Source: an uncultured bacterium
GTDB taxonomy: Bacteria; Verrucomicrobiota; Lentisphaeria; Victivallales; Victivallaceae
Direction: 5' to 3'
Assembly: GCA_949286445.1 (NCBI GenBank)
Contig: CASECL010000177.1
Coordinates: 1-10,764 of the forward strand
DNA: 10,764 nucleotides
The notes below the pieces were generated by a model. That model saw only the letters and a list, made by a program, of their open reading frames with translations, was not told the origin of the DNA and made no database searches. Position numbers and translations under genes: made by a program. This document shows positions 5,334 to 10,764 of this stretch, in pieces (the first letter of the stretch is position 1; every line of letters begins with the position of its first letter).

Positions 5334-7004
5334 ATGAAGAAAAAAGAACCACATTGCGAATACCTGGTATTCGGACACCGCAATCCGGATATCGACAGCC
5401 TGGCCGCTGCCTGCGGACTGGCTCACCTCAGAAAAATCACCGACAAAATCAACGTCCGGCCCGCCGCCTGCGGACGACCGGGGGCAAGAGCTGAATATCT
5501 GTTTAAAAAATTCAACTATCCGCTTCCGGAACTGAGATGGAGCGTTTACCCCTGCGTAAAAGATATTTTCGACCCCGCCCCGCCGGTGGCAAAAAGTGAG
5601 GACTCCCTCTATTCCGCCGTGGAACTCCTTGAACAAAACCACCTCTCCAGAATCGCAGTGCTGGACGATAAAGGTAATTACTCAGGAATGCTGAGTCTGT
5701 TTTCCATGCTTGACGGCCTGCTCCAGAAAGACGACGGCAGCGGAGGCGGACTTACCGGACGCGGCGTGCGTTCCTCGCTGAAACTTATCCGCAATGTACT
5801 TGAGGGAGAATTCCTCTGCGTCAGCGAACAGGATAAAGAACAGAATTTCGAAGTCTATGTCGCTGCGATGAACGTGGAAAGTTTCCGGGAACACATCCCC
5901 CGCCGCCGCCCCCGGGAACTGGCCATTGTCGTTGGAGACCGCAGCGACATCCACCTTATGGCAGTGGGCATGGAAATCCGCCTGATGATCGTTACCGGCT
6001 CGCGGGAGGTGGATAAACTCGTACTTGCCGCGGCAAAAGAGAAAAAAGTTTCCATCCTCCGCACCCCATTGGATTCCGCCACCGTGATCAGAAGACTTAA
6101 ATTGAGTCTGCCGGTGCGGCTGCTCGCGCACAAGGAAGAGATTACTTTGACCGGAAATGACCGGCTGTCAGATATTTCCAGAAAACTTTTTGCCAGTCAT
6201 GAAGACATTTTCCCCGTGCTGGATGAAGACGGCAATTTCCGGGGCGTGCTCAATAAAGTGGAGCTCTCCGGAGACAATAAACTCAAGCTCCTCATGGTCG
6301 ATCACAGCGATTTCGATAACGGCGTGCCGGGAATCGACTGCGTGCCGGTGGTGGAAATTGTCGATCATCACCGTTTCAGCCTGCCGCCGCTGGATTATCC
6401 GGTCAGAATTACCTGCGATACCGTGGGAAGCAGCTGTACACTGGTTACGGAGTTGTTCAATCACTTCGGCGTGACCATACCGCCGGATCTGGCGGGAATA
6501 CTTCTGGGCGGCATTGTTACCGATACCCTGCTCCTGCATTCCCCCACCGCTACGGAACGCGACCGGGCGGCATTGAAGCAACTGGAGGAGATTTCCGGCG
6601 TTTCCGGCACTGAACTGCATCGGGAAATATTCAAAGTCGGCTCCTTAATCGCCCGGATGACCCCGGTTGAGGCATTGAACGCCGACCGGAAAAATTTCAC
6701 CGCAGGTAAAATCAATTTTGCCGTTTCCCAGGTGGAAGAGGCGTCATTTGAAGAATTTTTCTCCAAAGAAAAAGAGCTGCGCGAGGCGGCACTGAAAATA
6801 GCTGATGAGGAAAACCTCAATGTCTTTGCTCTGCTGGTAACTGATGTGGTAAGAGAAAATTCACTGCTGCTTGCCGTAGGAGAAAAAAAATTGCTCTGGA
6901 GTCTGCCTTACCGGAAAATCCGGGAAAATCTTTACGATCTGCCCGGAGTGCTCAGCCGGAAAAAACAGCTTATCCCGGAATTACTGAAAAATTTTCAAAA
7001 TTGA
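5334..7004 (+). CDS. manganese-dependent inorganic pyrophosphatase with CBS and DRTGG domains
   Basis: Hydrolyses pyrophosphate to phosphate in the cytoplasm. The 556-residue product is the large regulated form of family II (DHH) pyrophosphatase. The N-terminal metal motif GHRNPDIDS supplies H15, D19 and D21. A regulatory insert follows: CBS (about 73-135), DRTGG-like domain (about 148-265) and CBS (about 270-315). The catalytic core then resumes with MVDHSD (D323), DHH (344-346) and GGIVTDT (D397), and ends in a DHHA2 domain with SRKKQ (541-545). This order matches the Clostridium perfringens CBS-PPase type, in which adenine nucleotides control activity. A longer reading from 5223 would overlap mutL by 91 bases and add 37 unrelated residues, so ATG 5334 is preferred. 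GGAG lies 13 bases upstream, rather far. It starts 20 bases after mutL. Confidence 0.93.
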   Translation: MKKKEPHCEYLVFGHRNPDIDSLAAACGLAHLRKITDKINVRPAACGRPGARAEYLFKKFNYPLPELRWSVYPCVKDIFDPAPPVAKSEDSLYSAVELLEQNHLSRIAVLDDKGNYSGMLSLFSMLDGLLQKDDGSGGGLTGRGVRSSLKLIRNVLEGEFLCVSEQDKEQNFEVYVAAMNVESFREHIPRRRPRELAIVVGDRSDIHLMAVGMEIRLMIVTGSREVDKLVLAAAKEKKVSILRTPLDSATVIRRLKLSLPVRLLAHKEEITLTGNDRLSDISRKLFASHEDIFPVLDEDGNFRGVLNKVELSGDNKLKLLMVDHSDFDNGVPGIDCVPVVEIVDHHRFSLPPLDYPVRITCDTVGSSCTLVTELFNHFGVTIPPDLAGILLGGIVTDTLLLHSPTATERDRAALKQLEEISGVSGTELHREIFKVGSLIARMTPVEALNADRKNFTAGKINFAVSQVEEASFEEFFSKEKELREAALKIADEENLNVFALLVTDVVRENSLLLAVGEKKLLWSLPYRKIRENLYDLPGVLSRKKQLIPELLKNFQN

Positions 7005-7026
7005 AACACATTGAATTTGTAAATAA

Positions 7027-7032
7027 AAGGAG
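7027..7032 (+). promoter_or_regulatory. strong ribosome binding site of lacZ
   Basis: AAGGAG ends nine bases before ATG 7042 and fixes the start. It is the best Shine-Dalgarno sequence in the window, suggesting efficient translation. The 37-base gap after the pyrophosphatase gene holds no terminator and no convincing promoter. Confidence 0.8.
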
Positions 7033-7041
7033 CGGAAAATC

Positions 7042-10000
7042 ATGGCAAAGAAAGTTTCCAGAAATTATTGGGAGACCCCGGAATTAACCGAGATCAACCG
7101 TCTGCCCATGGGCGCAAATCTTATTCCTTTCGATTCGGCCGCCAAAGCCCGGTCCGCCGATCCGGAAAAATCCCCTTACTATCTCAGTCTGGACGGGAAA
7201 TGGGATTTCCTCCTGCTGGATAGCCCGGAAGAAAGTTTCGAGGGGAAAAAATTCACCTCCATCAACGTTCCCGGCAACTGGACCATGCAAGGCTTTTCCG
7301 ACCGTCCCATTTACACCAATGTCAAAATGCCGTTTGACAATAATCCGCCTTTCGTGCCGGAAAAAAACCCCACCGGAATTTACAAACGCTCATTCACCCT
7401 GCCGGAAAAATGGGAGTCCAGAAGAACTGTTATCCATATCGGCGGAGCTGAAAGCGTGCTGGAAGTTTTCTGCAACGGCGAATTTGCCGGTCTGGGCAAA
7501 GACAGCCGCCTGCCCTCCGAATTTGACCTCACCGATCTGGTGAAACCCGGAAAAAATGAACTTATGCTCCGGGTAATACGCTGGTCTGATGCCAGTTATG
7601 TGGAAGATCAGGATCACTGGTGGCAGGCCGGGGTTTACCGGAGCTGCTACCTTTATTCCACCGAGAAATACGGCTTTATCCAGGATGTCTTTGCCAACGG
7701 CGACTGGAACCTGGAGGAAGATCATGCCGTACTCAATTTTGAGTGCAAAATCGGTTTCCGTCCGGAACAGAATATCGGAGAAATCTGCAAGGGCTGGAAG
7801 GATTTTTCTGTCGAACTCGAACTCCTGGACAATCAGGGCAAAGCAGTATGGAAAAACCTTCTTCCGATCAGTTCATCATTCCGCAAAGACCTCTTTTCCG
7901 CCTCAGTGGAAGCAGATATTCAGGGGTTGAAGAAGTGGTCCTCCGAAGAACCCAATCTCTATTACCTGACTATTTCACTCCGCAACGGCGGAGCCAAAGT
8001 AACCGACGCCCGCGCCTGCCGGGTGGGCTTCCGCAACATCCGGCTGGCGTACCGGGAACTCCAGATCAACGGCAAAGCCGTCCTGATCAAGGGCGTCAAC
8101 CGGCATGAACATGATGAACTTAACGGCAAAACCGTTTCTATGGACTCCATGCTAAAAGACATCATACTGCTCAAGCAGTTCAATTTCAACGCAGTACGCA
8201 CCTGCCACTACCCCAACGATCACCGCTGGTATGATCTTTGCGACGAATACGGTATCTATGTATTGGACGAAGCCAACGTGGAGTGCCACGCCAATTACGC
8301 CAGCCTCTGCCATGATCCCCGCTGGAAAAATCACATGGTCGAACGCTGTACCCGCATGGTCATGCGCGACCGCAATCACCCCTGCATTATCGGCTGGTCG
8401 CTGGGCAATGAATCCGGTTACGGCGAAAACCACATCGCCGCCGCCGAAGCCGTCCGACAGCTGGATGACTCCAGAATTATCCATCACGAGGGAGAATTAA
8501 AATCATTCCTGCATCAGGGCGGCAATGTGTATGAAAGCAGAAATTTCAATATCGCCAATGAGTTCGCCGATCCGATGTATCCGGCACTGACCGACGTTAT
8601 AAAGTGGGCGGAACACCCCGACGCCGACGACCGCCCGTTCATCATGTGCGAATACAGCCACGCCATGGGCAACAGCAACGGCAGTCTCGCTGAATACTGG
8701 GATGCGATCAAAACTTACCACGGTTTGCAGGGCGGTTTCATCTGGGACTGGGTCGATCAGGGGCTGAAGATGACCGACAAAAAAGGCCGTTCCTACTGGG
8801 GATACGGCGGCGACTGCGGTGAAAAAATTCATGATTTTGACTTCTGCATCAACGGTATGATCTGGCCGGACCGCACTCCCCACCCGGCGATGTATGAATT
8901 CAAGTATCTGGCACAGATAATCGAGGTCAAATCGGTAAGCAATGACGGTAAAGTCTTTGAGATCACCAATCTTCAGGATTTCCGCGATGCCGACTGGCTG
9001 GAGGGACGCTGGGAACTGCTGCTGGACGGCACCGTGATCGAACGCGGCGAACTGCCCGCGCTGGATTTGGGACCGGGCGCAGGCAAACTCTATGAAATAG
9101 ACTGGGATCTTGAGGAGATTGAACTGGGAGACCGGGTGCATCTCAACTTCAGCTTTGTCACCCGGGAAAAAACTCCCTGGTGCGCGAAAGGTTTTGAAGT
9201 TGCCTCAGAGCAGTTCGAGCTTACCGAGTGCTTCCCGGTGACCAGTGCCGGACTGGAAGACTGCTGCTGCTGCTGCCGCGAAGACGGCGAAGCGGAGGCA
9301 ACAGACAAATCCGCAGAAGTATCCGTCCGTAAACTTAAAAACTCAATTACCCTGAAAGCCGCCGACGGTACTGCGCTGGAATTCGACCCGGTTTCCGGGG
9401 ACGGAGTGATTAAGAAGAATGCCAAACGCCTGATGAGCGTACCGGAATTCAACCTCTTCCGCGGCTGCACCGACAATGACGGCATCAAGGGCTGGAGCGG
9501 ACAGGAAGCCAAACCCATGGGACAATGGCTGGAAGCCGGCTTCAACAATTTGAGCAAAACTCTGGTGATGCTGGAAACTGAAAAACTTTCCGGCGGCGCG
9601 GCAACAGTCCGCCGTCAGTACCAGTACCTGGGCAAGGATGAAAACAAGCCGATTGATTTCTATCAGCAGATAACGCTCTATCCTGACGGTGAAATAGAAT
9701 TTGCCCAGGAATTCAAATTTGCTCCGGGTCTCCCCACACTGCCGAGAGTGGGTGTGAAAGCCGTTACCGCAGCCGGATTTGAACAGCTTACCTACTGGGG
9801 CAACGGACCGTTTGAAAATTACCCCGACCGCAACCGGGCAAGTTTCTACGGCTGTTATGAAGACACGGTCAGCAATATGTACACACCGTACATTATGCCT
9901 CAGGAATGCGGCTGCCGTACCGGAGTGGACTGTCTGATGATCTCTGACGGCAAAGATGAAATTATTATTGATTCAGCGTTCACGCCGTTTTCCTTTACCG

Positions 10001-10191
10001 CGCTTCATTTCGATGCGGAACAGTTCTTCAATGCCCGGCACACCTGCGAACTGGAAGCGAAGAAAGAGACCGTTCTCTGCCTCGATCTCGCCCAGCGAGG
10101 TCTGGGATCCGGTTCCTGCGGGCCGCAGACACTGGAGGAATACTGCCTTGAACCGGGAGAATATGAATTCTATTTCAATTTGAAGGTGTAA
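7042..10191 (+). CDS. lacZ: beta-galactosidase, glycoside hydrolase family 2 (LacZ type)
   Basis: Hydrolyses terminal beta-galactosides such as lactose. The 1049-residue product has the five-domain LacZ layout: sugar-binding jelly roll (about 45-215, with QDHWWQAGVYR), an Ig-like domain to about 335, TIM barrel (about 337-625), a second Ig-like domain to about 730, and the C-terminal small-chain domain to the end (SCGP near 1030). The barrel shows GVNRHEH (H357), HYPNDHRWYDLCDEYG, DEANVECH (E414/H416), the acid/base E457 in LGNESG and the nucleophile E537 in CEYSHAMGNS, nearly the E. coli numbering (461 and 537). There is no signal peptide, so it acts in the cytosol on imported sugar, yet no sugar permease or regulator is adjacent. 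The segment joining domains 4 and 5 carries five consecutive cysteines (741-745) and an acidic stretch. The natural substrate could be another beta-galactoside. Confidence 0.95.
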   Translation: MAKKVSRNYWETPELTEINRLPMGANLIPFDSAAKARSADPEKSPYYLSLDGKWDFLLLDSPEESFEGKKFTSINVPGNWTMQGFSDRPIYTNVKMPFDNNPPFVPEKNPTGIYKRSFTLPEKWESRRTVIHIGGAESVLEVFCNGEFAGLGKDSRLPSEFDLTDLVKPGKNELMLRVIRWSDASYVEDQDHWWQAGVYRSCYLYSTEKYGFIQDVFANGDWNLEEDHAVLNFECKIGFRPEQNIGEICKGWKDFSVELELLDNQGKAVWKNLLPISSSFRKDLFSASVEADIQGLKKWSSEEPNLYYLTISLRNGGAKVTDARACRVGFRNIRLAYRELQINGKAVLIKGVNRHEHDELNGKTVSMDSMLKDIILLKQFNFNAVRTCHYPNDHRWYDLCDEYGIYVLDEANVECHANYASLCHDPRWKNHMVERCTRMVMRDRNHPCIIGWSLGNESGYGENHIAAAEAVRQLDDSRIIHHEGELKSFLHQGGNVYESRNFNIANEFADPMYPALTDVIKWAEHPDADDRPFIMCEYSHAMGNSNGSLAEYWDAIKTYHGLQGGFIWDWVDQGLKMTDKKGRSYWGYGGDCGEKIHDFDFCINGMIWPDRTPHPAMYEFKYLAQIIEVKSVSNDGKVFEITNLQDFRDADWLEGRWELLLDGTVIERGELPALDLGPGAGKLYEIDWDLEEIELGDRVHLNFSFVTREKTPWCAKGFEVASEQFELTECFPVTSAGLEDCCCCCREDGEAEATDKSAEVSVRKLKNSITLKAADGTALEFDPVSGDGVIKKNAKRLMSVPEFNLFRGCTDNDGIKGWSGQEAKPMGQWLEAGFNNLSKTLVMLETEKLSGGAATVRRQYQYLGKDENKPIDFYQQITLYPDGEIEFAQEFKFAPGLPTLPRVGVKAVTAAGFEQLTYWGNGPFENYPDRNRASFYGCYEDTVSNMYTPYIMPQECGCRTGVDCLMISDGKDEIIIDSAFTPFSFTALHFDAEQFFNARHTCELEAKKETVLCLDLAQRGLGSGSCGPQTLEEYCLEPGEYEFYFNLKV
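9262..9276 (+). repeat. TGC trinucleotide repeat inside lacZ
   Basis: Five consecutive TGC codons encode Cys741-745 of the beta-galactosidase. The tract is embedded in a longer CTG-phase run beginning at 9261. Changes in copy number by slippage would alter the cysteine count but keep the reading frame. Confidence 0.85.
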
Positions 10192-10195
10192 AAAT

Positions 10196-10537
10196 ATGAG
10201 TGATTTCAACGGCGTTTCCGATTCTGCCGCCGTAAAAGCGGCGGAACCGGAGGCGGCGGAATTCCGGAAAAGGGAACTGCCGCCGCACAATTATATTGCT
10301 CTTTCCATTATTTTTCTGGGGTTTTGTTCGCCATTTGCCCTGATATCGCTCTATTTCGGAGCGCAGGTAAACCGTTTTTTTGTGAACTATCAGGATGAAA
10401 AAGCTCAAAAAGCCAGTTCCAGAGCGTTATTGTGGTGCTGGATCAGCGCGCTGTGGGTGATATTTCTCTTCTTTTCCTGCGCCGCTCTGGTCACCAAAAT
10501 GGCAGAGATTGTTCAATCCTGGAGCAATGTGCAATAA
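10196..10537 (+). CDS. small two-helix membrane protein, CD225/dispanin-like
   Basis: The 113-residue product has a charged N-terminal tail (1-30), a first hydrophobic helix (about 33-55), a short loop and a second helix (about 79-100). The stretch CSPFALISLYFGAQVNRFF followed by QKASSRALLWCWIS resembles the CD225/dispanin pattern, in which a Cys-Pro helix ends in a small-residue/Lys-or-Gln-Val segment and then an A-x-x-A-S-x-x-A-x-x-W segment. Bacterial members have no established function; animal members (IFITM) act in membranes. The start lies four bases after the lacZ stop, with GAAGGTG inside the lacZ end as ribosome site, so it is probably co-translated with lacZ. The family call rests on pattern alone. 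Confidence 0.7.
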   Translation: MSDFNGVSDSAAVKAAEPEAAEFRKRELPPHNYIALSIIFLGFCSPFALISLYFGAQVNRFFVNYQDEKAQKASSRALLWCWISALWVIFLFFSCAALVTKMAEIVQSWSNVQ

Positions 10538-10551
10538 AATTGAGGGCACCC

Positions 10552-10764
10552 ATGAAAAAAACAGTTGAACGCAGAAAAACAACCGTCCCGGTAAGAAACC
10601 ACACCGATGTATTGGTCATCGGTGCCGGCCCGGCCGGTTTCGGAGCCGCGGTGGCCGCCGCCAGAGCTGGAGCAAAAGTTACTTTGATTGAACGCTCCGG
10701 TATGGCCGGAGGCATGTGGACACTGGGACTTTTGAGCCCATTTTTCGATAACAGCGGCAAAGAC
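10552..10764 (+). CDS. FAD-dependent oxidoreductase, N-terminal part, cut by window end
   Basis: An open frame runs from ATG 10552 to the window edge (71 codons, no stop). After a basic 17-residue lead it has the beta-alpha-beta dinucleotide fold: DVLVIGAGPAGFGAAVAAAR (19-38) with the GxGxxG motif, then VTLIER with E47 placed to bind the adenosine ribose. GGMWTLGLLSPF follows, a glycine-rich stretch resembling the FAD_oxidored (PF12831) group. GAGGG lies about six bases before the ATG. It starts 14 bases after the CD225-like gene and belongs to the same run. The substrate cannot be told from this part. The basic lead is not a Tat signal because no hydrophobic signal segment follows it. Confidence 0.88.
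   Translation, partial: MKKTVERRKTTVPVRNHTDVLVIGAGPAGFGAAVAAARAGAKVTLIERSGMAGGMWTLGLLSPFFDNSGKD

Noticed and set aside
7001..7029. A promoter TTGAAA-17-TAAAAG for lacZ.
   Set aside because: The -10 match is poor and overlaps the ribosome binding site, so transcription would start at or beyond the start codon.
8503..9141. A 212-codon ORF on the minus strand.
   Set aside because: It lies wholly antisense to the conserved catalytic barrel of lacZ, and its peptide shows no family-like features. The same holds for the other minus-strand ORFs such as 759-1244, 1949-2452 and 6168-6620.
10223..10245. A GCCGC/GCGGC hairpin at the start of the CD225-like gene.
   Set aside because: The stem is only five base pairs, lies within coding sequence rich in GCG/GCC alanine codons and has no T tract.

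Overview
The window reads as ordinary bacterial chromosome with every recognisable gene on the + strand: tRNA dimethylallyltransferase (miaA), an OppD/DppD-type ABC ATPase, a small membrane-anchored TPR protein, DNA mismatch repair MutL, a CBS/DRTGG-regulated family II pyrophosphatase, a GH2 beta-galactosidase (lacZ type), a small CD225-like membrane protein, and the first 71 codons of an FAD-dependent oxidoreductase. The gene mix (cytosolic GH2 galactosidase, an oxidoreductase of the FAD_oxidored type, endonuclease-type MutL) and the roughly balanced base composition, rich in CCGGAA/CCGCC words, suggest a gut- or sediment-dwelling carbohydrate fermenter, possibly of the Lentisphaerota/PVC group. 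That placement is inference and is not proven by any sequence here.

Layout. Bases 1-83 may carry the tail of an upstream gene, followed by a good intrinsic terminator (94-127). Bases 118-668 have no convincing gene but are unusually structured: an 18-bp direct repeat at 21-bp spacing, at least four inverted repeats, and several very small ORFs, the last of which overlaps the miaA start as ATGA. miaA (669-1619) is followed by a 74-bp gap holding the best promoter candidate of the window (TTTACG-17-TATAAT) and an 8-bp inverted repeat at the predicted transcription start. From the TTG start at 1694 onward the genes are very tightly packed: gaps of 15, -4 (ATGA overlap), 20, 37, 4 and 14 bases. 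No terminator is visible between them, so 1694 to the window end could be one long transcript.

How the genes work together. miaA and mutL are neighbours in many bacteria (mutL-miaA in enterics); here they are close but separated by the ABC ATPase and the TPR gene. The TPR gene is translationally coupled to mutL. The pyrophosphatase, beta-galactosidase, CD225-like protein and oxidoreductase have no obvious common pathway, and the packing may simply be a compact genome. No phage, transposon, CRISPR, toxin or defence locus is visible, and I see no clear new biological system. The points most worth a second look are the structured leader upstream of miaA, the orphan OppD-like ATPase with its own promoter and hairpin, the run of five cysteines in the beta-galactosidase, a second possible sliding-clamp motif in the MutL linker, and the CD225-like gene tied to lacZ.
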